From Gilliamella apicola (GTDB taxonomy: Bacteria > Pseudomonadota > Gammaproteobacteria > Enterobacterales > Orbaceae), in the NCBI RefSeq assembly GCF_000599985.1, contig NZ_CP007445.1, positions 310,001 to 374,000 on the forward strand: a stretch of 64,000 bases of DNA, read 5' to 3'. The position numbers and the translations under genes were made by a program. Positions 1 to 7,673 of the stretch are shown here, piece after piece (positions within the stretch are counted from its first letter, which is position 1; each line of letters begins with the position of its first letter). The notes under the pieces were generated by a model that ran no database searches, was not told where the DNA came from, and saw only the letters and a list, made by a program, of their open reading frames with translations.

Positions 1-916
1 CTAATGCATAGAAAAGTAGAGAAATAAGTAACCAATAAGTAGCATTATGTTCAGATGTGCCCGTTTCAACTTGTTGGACAAAACGTATAGTAAAACTCCA
101 GACACCAACTTGAGCACCGACATATAAAAATTGAGAAATGATACCTAAAGTAAAACGAGGAATAGCAAAAAGTCGTTTTAACGAATGGATTAAATTTTCA
201 TTTTCTTGATTTTCAATCGAACTAGCCTTACATGCTGGAAATTTGACAAAAATAAATATCAATGCAATTAAAACTAATATTGAACCGATTATTAAATAGG
301 GTGTAACTACTTGCCCAACCATTTGATGCCTTGCCGCATCTGCTGCGTCGGGTGTCATTTGCAATAATTCAGCATGGCTAGGATCATTTTTACCAAATAC
401 TAATTGTTGACCGATTAGAACACCTAATATAACTCCAACGGAATTAAAAATTTGTGAGAAATTAATTCTTTGTGTTGATGTTTCTATGGGACCTAACAAG
501 CTTGAATAGGTATTACAAGATGATTCAAGAAATGACAAACCACAAGCGATAATGCCTAAGCAACCAAGAAATGCATAATAGGTCATTGATGAGGCTGCTG
601 GTATAAATAAAAAGCATCCAGTCGCATATAACATTAAACCAATAACAATTGCTAATTTGTAAGAAAATTTTTTAATTATAGCTGCCGCTGGTAATGCAAT
701 AAAAAAGTATCCTAAAAAAAATACTGATTGAACTAAAGCAGTTTGTGTATCAGTGAGATCAAACCCTTTTTTAAACTGTGCAATTAAAATATCATTTAAA
801 TTAACAGCCATTCCCCAGAGTGCAAATAAACAACATACTAGAATAAATTTTGCCCATGGCGTTTTTGTTAAATAAGCACTACTATCTAAAGTAGATGATT
901 TATTAGTCGTATTCAT
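1..916 (-). CDS. FucP-type MFS sugar:proton symporter (3' end outside window)
   Basis: Translating the minus strand from the ATG at 916 gives an open frame of about 305 residues that runs off the left edge without a stop, so the C-terminus is missing. The protein is strongly hydrophobic with repeated membrane segments and follows the FucP (L-fucose:H+ symporter) pattern: LNDILIAQF after the first helix, a SVFFLGYFFIALPAAAI helix, and a FNSVGVILGVLIGQ helix. An AAGG-type ribosome site precedes the start. It is the last gene of a minus-strand cluster with a PfkB kinase, an AlsE-type epimerase and a DeoR regulator, so it probably imports the sugar they process. FucP relatives also carry glucose, galactose or ketohexoses, so the substrate cannot be read from the sequence. 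Confidence 0.85.
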   Translation of the reverse strand, partial: MNTTNKSSTLDSSAYLTKTPWAKFILVCCLFALWGMAVNLNDILIAQFKKGFDLTDTQTALVQSVFFLGYFFIALPAAAIIKKFSYKLAIVIGLMLYATGCFLFIPAASSMTYYAFLGCLGIIACGLSFLESSCNTYSSLLGPIETSTQRINFSQIFNSVGVILGVLIGQQLVFGKNDPSHAELLQMTPDAADAARHQMVGQVVTPYLIIGSILVLIALIFIFVKFPACKASSIENQENENLIHSLKRLFAIPRFTLGIISQFLYVGAQVGVWSFTIRFVQQVETGTSEHNATYWLLISLLFYAL

Positions 917-956
917 AATAAAACCTTAATATCTAAAAATAATTAGTAATAATTTA

Positions 957-1886
957 TTAATTACTACTAAATTTGTTCATACGTTCAATTGCCTGCTGAT
1001 AGGTAGTCATACATGCCGCTCCAATATATTCGACACTCACGGCTGCAAAAGCAGAACTAAATAACGCAGCTTGTTTAATATTTTGTCCATTAGCAATTTG
1101 AGCAGCTAAGGCTCCGTTGAAAGCATCTCCAGCACCAGTTGTATCAACAGGATTTGCTGGAAAGCAAGGGATCCAAGTTTTGGTTGAATGATCTGAAAGT
1201 AGTGAACCTTTTGCTCCCATAGTGATGATAATTTTCTTAACACCTTTTTGGTGTAGATAATCAGCAGCATATTCTGCACTTTCTTTATCAGTGATTTTTT
1301 GACCTGTAAGAAGATAAGCTTCTGTTTCATTGGGGGTTAACAAATCAACTTTTGATAATAACTTATCACTAACAGGTTGAAATGGTGCTGGATTTAAAAT
1401 AGTAAATGCATTGCTATTATTAGCAATATCAATTACTTGATTGATAGCCGAGAGATTATTCTCAAGTTGGACTAATACTACATCTGCACATTTTATTGCT
1501 GGTTCACATTTTTTAATTTCTTCTTCTGTTACAATCATATTTGTACCAGGATCGACAGAAATCATATTTTCAGCATTTTTTCCAGCAACATAAATTAATG
1601 CATTGCCTGTAGCTCGTTCATTTGAACTTAATATTGTTACAGCATTAAACCCTACTTCTTTGAGATGACGGCGAGCAAAATAACCAAAATCATCTTCTCC
1701 TATTTTTCCTATATAGTGAACATTTGCTCCTGCTTTCAATGCTGCTGTCGCTTGATTAGCCCCTTTTCCTCCTGCTGAGATCTTACTTGAACTGGCAACC
1801 AATGATTCACCAGGCATAGGAAAACGATCTAAAAATGCAGTTATATCAAGATTAAAAGATCCGAAAACACAAACTTTTCCTTTCAT
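957..1886 (-). CDS. rbsK: Ribokinase-like PfkB family sugar kinase
   Basis: This 309-residue protein has the usual ribokinase length and both PfkB signatures: GGKGANQA at residues 39-46 for sugar binding, and DTTGAGDAFNGAL near residue 250 with the catalytic Asp and anion-hole GAGD. It phosphorylates a sugar with ATP in the cytoplasm. An AAGGA ribosome site lies a few bases before the start. It sits between an AlsE-type epimerase and a FucP-type transporter rather than an Rbs transporter, so the true substrate may be an allulose- or allose-like sugar instead of ribose. The family call is firm; the rbsK symbol is by similarity only. Confidence 0.82.
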   Translation of the reverse strand: MKGKVCVFGSFNLDITAFLDRFPMPGESLVASSSKISAGGKGANQATAALKAGANVHYIGKIGEDDFGYFARRHLKEVGFNAVTILSSNERATGNALIYVAGKNAENMISVDPGTNMIVTEEEIKKCEPAIKCADVVLVQLENNLSAINQVIDIANNSNAFTILNPAPFQPVSDKLLSKVDLLTPNETEAYLLTGQKITDKESAEYAADYLHQKGVKKIIITMGAKGSLLSDHSTKTWIPCFPANPVDTTGAGDAFNGALAAQIANGQNIKQAALFSSAFAAVSVEYIGAACMTTYQQAIERMNKFSSN

Positions 1887-1901
1887 TTAATTGTCCTTTT
1901 A

Positions 1902-2585
1902 CTATTTGATAGTTTTAATAGCGTTATTGATATCAGTCGTCATTTTTTTCCAAGCTTCATCTAAAGAGAGATTCTTTTTAAATAGTCCTGAGCTTCCCAT
2001 AATTAATACTTCAGCTCCTGATGAGAGCAGTTGATGATAAGTATTTGCATTACAAGAACCATCAACCTCAATTAGAAATTTAAAATTATTATGTTTTTTC
2101 AATTCAGAAAGTTTTTTAATTTTTTGTTGCATTTCTGGAATAAATGGTTGACCAGCATAGCCTGGATCAACGGTCATTATGGTAATTTTATCAAGTAGAT
2201 GAATATATTCTGATATGTACTCAATAGGTGTTGCTGGATTTATGACAACTCCCGCTTTTTTATTTAATTGATGAATATGATTAATCACCCTAAAAGCATT
2301 AGTATTAATTGTTTCTGCATGAGGACAGATAAAATCAGCACCAGCATTTGCCATTTGATCAATAAAATCCGTAGGGTGTTCTACCATTAAATGGACATCT
2401 ATTGGTATGGACGTGTGAGGTTTTATTTGTTCAATGAAGAAAGCTGAGAGTGTGATATTTTTAACAAAATGACCATCCATGATATCAACATGCAAAAAGT
2501 CAGCATGATGATTAAAAAATGTTAATTGCTCTTTTATATTAATTAAATCCATACACATCAGTGATGGGGAAATTTTATACTGCAT
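1902..2585 (-). CDS. alsE: D-allulose-6-phosphate 3-epimerase (AlsE type)
   Basis: The protein is a TIM-barrel ribulose-phosphate epimerase family member that reads as AlsE rather than Rpe. Marks of this are KISPSLMCMDL at the N-terminus, HVDIMDGHF, MTVDPGYAGQPFIPEM and IEVDGSCN. AlsE interconverts D-allulose-6-phosphate and D-fructose-6-phosphate. The frame extends upstream to 2612, but I take the ATG at 2585: it begins MQYKISPSLM like AlsE and has AAGGAG just upstream, leaving 227 residues. It lies 15 bp before the kinase gene and after the DeoR regulator, consistent with one operon that moves a ketohexose into glycolysis. Confidence 0.85.
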   Translation of the reverse strand: MQYKISPSLMCMDLINIKEQLTFFNHHADFLHVDIMDGHFVKNITLSAFFIEQIKPHTSIPIDVHLMVEHPTDFIDQMANAGADFICPHAETINTNAFRVINHIHQLNKKAGVVINPATPIEYISEYIHLLDKITIMTVDPGYAGQPFIPEMQQKIKKLSELKKHNNFKFLIEVDGSCNANTYHQLLSSGAEVLIMGSSGLFKKNLSLDEAWKKMTTDINNAIKTIK

Positions 2586-2643
2586 AATTATTCTCCTTAT
2601 TACTAGAACCATCGTAATTATCTAGTTAAGAAGAGATATTTAA

Positions 2644-3432
2644 TTAAGCTAATACAACCTCTACACTGTGCCAATCCATTTCTTTTTGTAGTAATTTATC
2701 GATATTTTTATCGGTAATTAGAACGTCAATATCGCCTAAGTTACATATTTTAGCAAAGGCATTTTGATTAAATTTGGTTGAATCAGCTAATACAATGATT
2801 TTTCTTGCTGTTAATATCATCTGTTTTTTCAAATGAGCATGATATTCATTGTTGTCACTTAAACCATTATCAAAATCTAGTCCATCGCAAGAAATAAATA
2901 ATGTATCTATAGTAAATTCGGCCAACATCTTTTCGGTTAATGACCCAACCATATCTTCATTTTTGGCAAAATAAGCACCGCCTAAAACAAAAATTTGAAT
3001 TTGACTTTTTGCGGCTAATGTCTGAACAACATTTATTGAATGAGTGATGACAGTCATATCAACATTTGGAAGTTGTCTAGCTAAAAACCAGCAAGATGAA
3101 CTACTGTCTAAAGCGATACGGTCTGCATTATTTACAAATTGTAGTGCTTTTCGGGCAATGCGGGTTTTTACATCTGTATTAACCAAAATTCGTTGGCGGA
3201 ATGAGCGATTATTATTTAATATGGAAGGCACTATAGGATCACTAGAGATAGTTGAGGCTAGTACTGCGCCTCCATGGCTGCGACGAATCAAGCCCTTTTT
3301 CTCTAAAGTTCTCAAATCTCTGCGTAGTGTTTCTTTAGATACGGAACATAGTTTTGCCATCTCATTTACAGTCAAACTAGTGTGTTGACTTAGTAATTGA
3401 ATGATCATTTGTTGCCGTTCTATTATTAACAT
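2644..3432 (-). CDS. DeoR/GlpR-family sugar operon regulator
   Basis: This 262-residue protein has the DeoR-family arrangement: an N-terminal winged helix (ERQQMIIQLLSQHTSLTVNEMAKLCSVS region, then KETLRRDLRTLEKKGLIRRSHGGA) and a C-terminal sugar-phosphate sensor domain with DSSSSCWFLARQL and VLADSTKF. Such proteins usually repress the adjacent sugar genes and are released by a phosphorylated intermediate. It is the promoter-proximal gene, 58 bp upstream of alsE on the same strand, so it probably controls the epimerase, kinase and transporter genes and itself. The inducer is unknown. Confidence 0.85.
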   Translation of the reverse strand: MLIIERQQMIIQLLSQHTSLTVNEMAKLCSVSKETLRRDLRTLEKKGLIRRSHGGAVLASTISSDPIVPSILNNNRSFRQRILVNTDVKTRIARKALQFVNNADRIALDSSSSCWFLARQLPNVDMTVITHSINVVQTLAAKSQIQIFVLGGAYFAKNEDMVGSLTEKMLAEFTIDTLFISCDGLDFDNGLSDNNEYHAHLKKQMILTARKIIVLADSTKFNQNAFAKICNLGDIDVLITDKNIDKLLQKEMDWHSVEVVLA

Positions 3433-3605
3433 AATATCTCCTTAACTGCCTTGTCAGTTTAACTTGTTAGAAATTACCATTTTGTGTATGGAATCTGTTT
3501 TGTTATTTGTTTTGTTTCATTAATAATAAAATATGATAAAGGACACATTTATCTTATTGAAAGGTTCAATATTTAATTAAATTTATACATATTATTACCT
3601 GAAAC
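3433..3605. promoter_or_regulatory. Upstream region of the DeoR/alsE cluster
   Basis: This AT-rich stretch holds the promoter of the minus-strand sugar cluster by position. I see an AGGAG-type ribosome site next to the gene at 3432 but no operator clear enough to call. Confidence 0.4.
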
Positions 3606-3665
3606 AAAAAAAAACGGTCAAAATCGGTATATAAAATCATGTTTGATTTTGACTGAATTTGACCG
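3606..3665 (-). terminator. Stem-loop with nine-T tract on the minus strand
   Basis: CGGTCAAA at 3615-3622 pairs with TTTGACCG at 3658-3665, and the interior continues as an imperfect stem. On the minus strand the stem is followed by nine T residues (3614-3606), the form of an intrinsic terminator. It lies between the rpmG terminator and the DeoR gene, so it may end a short transcript or act as a leader attenuator. No gene is visible between it and rpmG. Confidence 0.55.
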
Positions 3666-3798
3666 AATCTATTTTAAATAGATTAATGATAGTCTATTAT
3701 GAATCGTAATGCTTATTAGTTGGGGGAATATTTTTGCTAAATATGTGATTGAAATATTTTTTTTATTTGGATGGCGGGAAATAATTTCTTACAATTAT
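3666..3798. other. Intergenic stretch between two terminators
   Basis: AT-rich sequence between the stem-loop at 3606-3665 and the rpmG terminator. No ORF with a ribosome site is visible. If transcribed on the minus strand it would give a short RNA ending at the 3606-3665 terminator. Confidence 0.3.
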
Positions 3799-3829
3799 AA
3801 AAAAACCCAGCATTTGCTGGGCTTTTTAT
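3799..3829 (-). terminator. rpmG operon terminator
   Basis: CCCAGC and GCTGGG arms (3806-3811 and 3816-3821) with a four-base loop, flanked by A and T runs on both sides. It lies 11 bp past the rpmG stop and is followed by T residues on the minus strand. The symmetry means it could stop transcription from either side. Confidence 0.85.
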
Positions 3830-3840
3830 TTATTAGATAA

Positions 3841-4008
3841 CTATTTAATTTTAGCTTCTTTATAAATAACATGCTGACGAACAACGGGATCGTATTTTTT
3901 GATTTCCATTTTCTCAGGCATAGTTCTTTTATTTTTGCTAGTGGTATAAAAATGACCTGTACCAGCAGAAGAAACTAATCTAATTTTTTCGCGTACACCT
4001 TTAGCCAT
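3841..4008 (-). CDS. rpmG: 50S ribosomal protein L33
   Basis: A 55-residue frame beginning [20 protein letters not shown] and ending EAKIK, the standard size and sequence style of bacterial L33. A GGAAACC ribosome site lies just upstream. It sits 15 bp after rpmB on the same strand, the usual rpmB-rpmG operon. It carries no CxxC zinc-ribbon pairs, so it is the zinc-independent form. Confidence 0.95.
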   Translation of the reverse strand: MAKGVREKIRLVSSAGTGHFYTTSKNKRTMPEKMEIKKYDPVVRQHVIYKEAKIK

Positions 4009-4023
4009 GATATGGTTTCCTTA

Positions 4024-4260
4024 TTAGTACTTTTCACCACGGGCACGAAGTTCAGCTAAAACTGCATCAATACCCTTTTTATCGATAGTTCGCATACCTT
4101 TAGCAGATATACGCAATTTTACAAAACGTTTTTCGCTCTCAACCCAGAAACGGTGAGTTTGAAGATTTGGTAGAAAACGACGTTTAGTAGCATTCATCGC
4201 ATGAGAACGATTATTTCCTACTAAAGGACCTTTTCCTGTTACTTGGCATACTCGTGACAT
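4024..4260 (-). CDS. rpmB: 50S ribosomal protein L28
   Basis: This 78-residue protein starts [33 protein letters not shown], the classic L28 N-terminus, and ends LRARGEKY. It is the first gene of the rpmB-rpmG operon, reading away from aroE. Length matches the family and it has no zinc-binding CxxC pairs. Confidence 0.97.
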   Translation of the reverse strand: MSRVCQVTGKGPLVGNNRSHAMNATKRRFLPNLQTHRFWVESEKRFVKLRISAKGMRTIDKKGIDAVLAELRARGEKY

Positions 4261-4639
4261 GTCAATAATTCTCCGAAATTTCTATGCTTAAGCCTTGGGC
4301 GTAATATGTTAATGGAATTAACCTCGTCAGGCTTTTAGTTTGCTGCAGTTCTATCTGAGAAGCAGTCTAACCTCTCACACTACACCCACAATAATGAGGT
4401 AGCGAAGTATACGCTGTTATACACAAATTCTCAAGCATTATCTTATTTAAGCTTAAAATAAGTTTATATAAATGTAGTTCACATAAAACACAAATTGAGA
4501 TAGAAAGTGCCGTGACGAGTTTGACTTCGATGAGTTATCGTACCGGCATTATAGTAAGAGTACTCATTCTTGCAGAGTTTAGTGTTACTCTTGTTCGCAT
4601 AAATAAAAGTTATCAAAAGGAGATATTTTTATTGCAACA
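4261..4639. other. Long intergenic region with possible structured RNA
   Basis: The part next to 4261 must hold the rpmB promoter. At 4508-4557 there is an imperfect inverted repeat (TGCCG arm near 4508 and CGGCA arm near 4551). AAGAGTA near 4558 is complementary to TACTCTT near 4592. An AAGGAG motif follows at 4616-4621. Together these look like a folded leader on the plus strand, but I do not recognise a known riboswitch or small RNA. Confidence 0.3.
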
Positions 4640-4813
4640 ATGAAAAATAGATCTTTATTACCCACAGCCCAAAATTTTTATCACTTCCTAATTGAACATA
4701 TTCTAATTAAATATATCGTAATTAAACTTAGTGAATATGCTATTTGGTATCACTTAGACTATCTTACTATTTTGATGTGGCAAAAATATTACCTTGCGAT
4801 AGTGAATAATTAA
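4640..4813 (+). CDS. Possible 57-residue aromatic-rich small protein or leader peptide
   Basis: An ATG at 4640 opens a 57-codon frame ending TAA at 4811-4813. The product is rich in tyrosine, with two Trp and two Phe, and has hydrophobic stretches (for example LIEHILIKYIVIKLSEYAIW). An AAGGAG motif lies 18 bases upstream, farther than ideal. It lies 200 bp before aroE, so a leader peptide is imaginable, but an AT-rich chance ORF is equally possible. No family is recognised. Confidence 0.25.
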   Translation: MKNRSLLPTAQNFYHFLIEHILIKYIVIKLSEYAIWYHLDYLTILMWQKYYLAIVNN

Positions 4814-5013
4814 AAAAGTTAAACTGCGTTTAAAATATTCTTTTAATAAAGTAGATGTTATTTTTTACATATTAAACAAATTTTTATAAAACAAAATGTT
4901 AACTTTATCTGTAATTTTAGAAAAAATGATTCAATTTTATAATAAATGTGTTTTAATAATTAGGATTAAGATTTTATTTATTCCTTTTATTTTCCAACTT
5001 TTAAGGAGATTAT

Positions 5014-5844
5014 ATGAGCCAGTTTCAGCCATATAGCATATACGGTATTATCGGTTATCCTTTAGGACACAGCATGAGCCCACTGATTCATACTACATCA
5101 TTTCAAGATTATGGTATTCCTGCTGTTTTAGTTCCATTTCCTACTCCTCCGGAAGAAATTCCAACGCTATTTAAATCTGTAAGATTATTAAATATACGTG
5201 GATTATGTGTCACTATCCCACATAAACAAACCATTATTCCTTATTTAGATGAAGTAACTGAGCATGTAAAAAAGGCGGGAGCAGCGAATTTAGTTTATTG
5301 GGATGGCGATAAGCTTTGTGGTGACAATACTGATATTATCGGTTTCATGGAGCCTCTTAGAGCAAAAAATTTACCTGCTGAATACAAAAAAGTTTTATTA
5401 CTTGGAGCAGGTGGTGCTGCACGAGCAGCTGTTGTTGGATTACAAGATCTTGGTTATACCGATATTACTGTAACTGATATTGTTGATGATTTACCCCAAT
5501 CGTTATCTAAAGAATTCAATCTTAAAACTGTTGCATGGCAAGATCGAAGTAAAGTAGAAGCACAAATAATTATTAATTCAACTCCATTAGGTATGACGGG
5601 TAAATTTGAAGATCAAACACCTTATGAACAAGCATGGTTTAAAGGTAAAGGTATTGCGTATGATATCGTTTATACGCCATATAACACTCGCTTTAGACAA
5701 GAGGCTGAAAAAGCAGGTTGGGAATCAATTTCAGGTCGAGAAATGTTTATTGGGCAAGCAAATGCTCAATTTAAGATTTGGACGGGTAAAGATCTTTCTG
5801 AACGGGCAAAACAAGCTGTAATTGATGCTCTAGCAGGAAAATAA
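5014..5844 (+). CDS. aroE: Shikimate dehydrogenase
   Basis: This enzyme reduces 3-dehydroshikimate to shikimate with NADPH in aromatic amino acid synthesis. The 276-residue protein shows the shikimate-binding GYPLGHSMSPLIH motif near residue 15, the TIPHKQ catalytic Lys region, CGDNTDIIGF, and the Rossmann glycine motif LLGAGGAARAA. AAGGAG lies upstream of the ATG. Another shikimate gene, aroL, lies about 730 bp downstream on the same strand. A YdiB-like paralog is a lesser possibility. Confidence 0.9.
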   Translation: MSQFQPYSIYGIIGYPLGHSMSPLIHTTSFQDYGIPAVLVPFPTPPEEIPTLFKSVRLLNIRGLCVTIPHKQTIIPYLDEVTEHVKKAGAANLVYWDGDKLCGDNTDIIGFMEPLRAKNLPAEYKKVLLLGAGGAARAAVVGLQDLGYTDITVTDIVDDLPQSLSKEFNLKTVAWQDRSKVEAQIIINSTPLGMTGKFEDQTPYEQAWFKGKGIAYDIVYTPYNTRFRQEAEKAGWESISGREMFIGQANAQFKIWTGKDLSERAKQAVIDALAGK

Positions 5845-5993
5845 TTAATAAATAAAAGTATACACATCTAATTTAAATTAGATGTATTGCTGATATCTAT
5901 ATGTTTAACTTTCTTAACTTTATATAAATAAATGATATCGGTGTCATATTTAGAATTACTGTATAAGTAAAAATACGATAGGGAGGAGTATTT

Positions 5994-6347
5994 ATGACTA
6001 ACCTAGAACTGCAAGCGTATCGCCGCTTTCTTATGTTAAAAGTATCAGAGGCAAGTGAATATATTGGTAAAACTGATGCTAGTACGTGGCATAATTGGGA
6101 AAAGGGTACTGTTCCTGTTCCTCAATATGTTGTTACAGCAATGCAAGAATTGAAAAAACTTCGAACTGATAAAGTAAATATTATTATTAATAGTATTAAT
6201 GATCGGGTTGGTAGTAGTACTATTCGCTATTTTTTGACCTATGAAGAGTTCAAAAAAGTGAATCCAGAACTTGATATCATTCAGTGGCGATTACATCAAT
6301 CTATTGCGACAGAGCTATATTTTCGTGGTTTAGAAAAATTGTGTTAA
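5994..6347 (+). CDS. ydiL: YdiL-type DUF1870 helix-turn-helix protein
   Basis: This 117-residue protein resembles E. coli YdiL over its whole length: NLELQAYRRF at the start, WHNWEKGT in the middle, an INSINDRVG segment, and SIATELYFRGLEKLC at the end. The N-terminal half has the form of a small DNA-binding helix-turn-helix. The start has a strong GGAGG-type ribosome site. Its function in E. coli is unknown. Its position between aroE and aroL is notable, since in E. coli ydiL lies near the aroE paralog ydiB. Confidence 0.8.
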   Translation: MTNLELQAYRRFLMLKVSEASEYIGKTDASTWHNWEKGTVPVPQYVVTAMQELKKLRTDKVNIIINSINDRVGSSTIRYFLTYEEFKKVNPELDIIQWRLHQSIATELYFRGLEKLC

Positions 6348-6399
6348 CAAAATATAATACAACCAACATTTAAGCTAAGAGATATTTTTAAAAAAGTTT

Positions 6400-6417
6400 G
6401 TAAAATATTATTTACAG
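6400..6417 (+). promoter_or_regulatory. TyrR box upstream of aroL
   Basis: TGTAAA, six bases, then TTTACA is an exact match to the TyrR box consensus TGTAAA-N6-TTTACA. It lies 154 bp before the aroL start. In E. coli aroL is repressed by TyrR, so the site fits the gene it precedes. A weaker half-site TGTAAA occurs at 6544-6549. Confidence 0.7.
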
Positions 6418-6570
6418 TTATGAGCTAGGATTTATTGACTTATATTATAAAAATCAATAACTTTTAAAATGATGTACTATTATGTAAAAAAATATTGCAA
6501 AATTTAGAGTGAGTCACTAGCATAGACGGTATATTCTGTAAGCTGTAAATTCGAAAGGACAGGACTCAAT

Positions 6571-7083
6571 ATGAATAATACTATTTTTTTAGTAGGTGCC
6601 AGAGCAGCTGGTAAAACAACAATGGGAAAAATGCTTGCAAATAAGCTATCGTTTTCTTTCATTGATACCGATTGTCATTTGCTTGAGACTACTCAAAAAA
6701 CAGTAGCTGAAATTGTTGAAAAAGAAGGTTGGGAAGGTTTTAGAGCCAGAGAAAGCCAGATTTTAATTGATACAACTAAGCCAAATCGAGTCATTGCAAC
6801 AGGTGGAGGAATGGTACTGGCCGATCACAATCGCAAATTTATGAGACAAAATGGTACCGTCATTTTTTTATCAGCCACAGCTGCAACATTAGCTGCACGT
6901 TTAATGAAAGATCCTAATGTTGCTCAGCGACCATCATTAACAGGTCTATCTATTGTTGATGAAATGGAAAAAGTGTTGGCAGATCGATTACCGTTATATC
7001 ATGATGCCGCTCACCATATCGTTAATGTTGAACAAGATGAAGAGCTAATACTTAGTAATATACTTCATATGTTGCAAAACTAA
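6571..7083 (+). CDS. aroL: Shikimate kinase II
   Basis: The enzyme phosphorylates shikimate with ATP. The 170-residue protein has the P-loop GARAAGKTT at residues 8-16, the shikimate-binding FIDTD and GWEGFRARE motifs, the TGGGMV loop, and the RPSLTG lid. Overall it matches AroL (TVAEIVEKEGWEGFRARE) better than AroK. A perfect TyrR box lies upstream and an intrinsic terminator follows directly, so it looks singly transcribed. Confidence 0.93.
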   Translation: MNNTIFLVGARAAGKTTMGKMLANKLSFSFIDTDCHLLETTQKTVAEIVEKEGWEGFRARESQILIDTTKPNRVIATGGGMVLADHNRKFMRQNGTVIFLSATAATLAARLMKDPNVAQRPSLTGLSIVDEMEKVLADRLPLYHDAAHHIVNVEQDEELILSNILHMLQN

Positions 7084-7100
7084 TCTAATACCCTTTTAAT

Positions 7101-7129
7101 AAATACCACTCAATAAAGTGGTATTTTTC
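7101..7129 (+). terminator. aroL terminator
   Basis: AAATACCACT (7101-7110) pairs with AGTGGTATTT (7117-7126) and runs into a T tract, 17 bp after the aroL stop. Confidence 0.85.
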
Positions 7130-7619
7130 ATTAATAATAAGAAAAATAACTATTTAAAATTTATAAAAAATCTATTATTCATCTTTTTATCTTGCAATTG
7201 CATTTGAAGGCGTTTTTCAATCAACTCGACCTGCAAAAGGTTGTATGTATATTTTTAGCGGGTTATCCTTTATCGTTATTTAGCTTATTTCAATGGTCAG
7301 ATATCAACAAATCTAAGTTTGTGTTATGCGATACAAATATTGCCGATTTAAGGATATTATTAGCGATAGCTGTATTAATATATTACCGAAAATATTAAAT
7401 TTTCCTAAAAGAGCCGATAAAGTTAAATTATTAATTTAACAAAATACTCTGATATTAAGGGCATGCAGTTATTGGTATGTTCTTTTTTTATATTCACTAA
7501 ATAAACTACATTTGAAAAATAAATTATTTCAAATTGATAATTTAAGTTCTTTATTATTATATTAGTAAAAATACCTTTCTGAATTATTTTTTAAAAACTG
7601 CTTGCGATTAAAACAAAAA
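7130..7619. other. Intergenic region between aroL and argA
   Basis: AT-rich sequence with no gene I can support. A 68-codon plus-strand frame at 7192-7398 begins only with TTG and has no ribosome site. The right end holds the argA promoter. Confidence 0.4.
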
Positions 7620-7654
7620 TACATAAAAATACACAAATAATGAATAAATATTCA
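7620..7654 (+). promoter_or_regulatory. Tandem ARG boxes (ArgR operator) of argA
   Basis: TGAATAAATATTCA at 7641-7654 is a perfect core of the ArgR box (TGAAT-WWWW-ATTCA). A second core at 7620-7633 matches 11 of 14 positions. The two start exactly 21 bp apart, the spacing of paired ARG boxes in enterobacterial arginine promoters. They end 19 bp before the argA ATG, so ArgR with arginine should block initiation. Confidence 0.8.
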
Positions 7655-7673
7655 GTCATGAAAGGTTATAAAA

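Noticed and set aside
7192..7398. 68-codon plus-strand frame between aroL and argA
   Set aside because: Starts only with TTG, has no ribosome site and no recognisable family; probably chance in AT-rich DNA.
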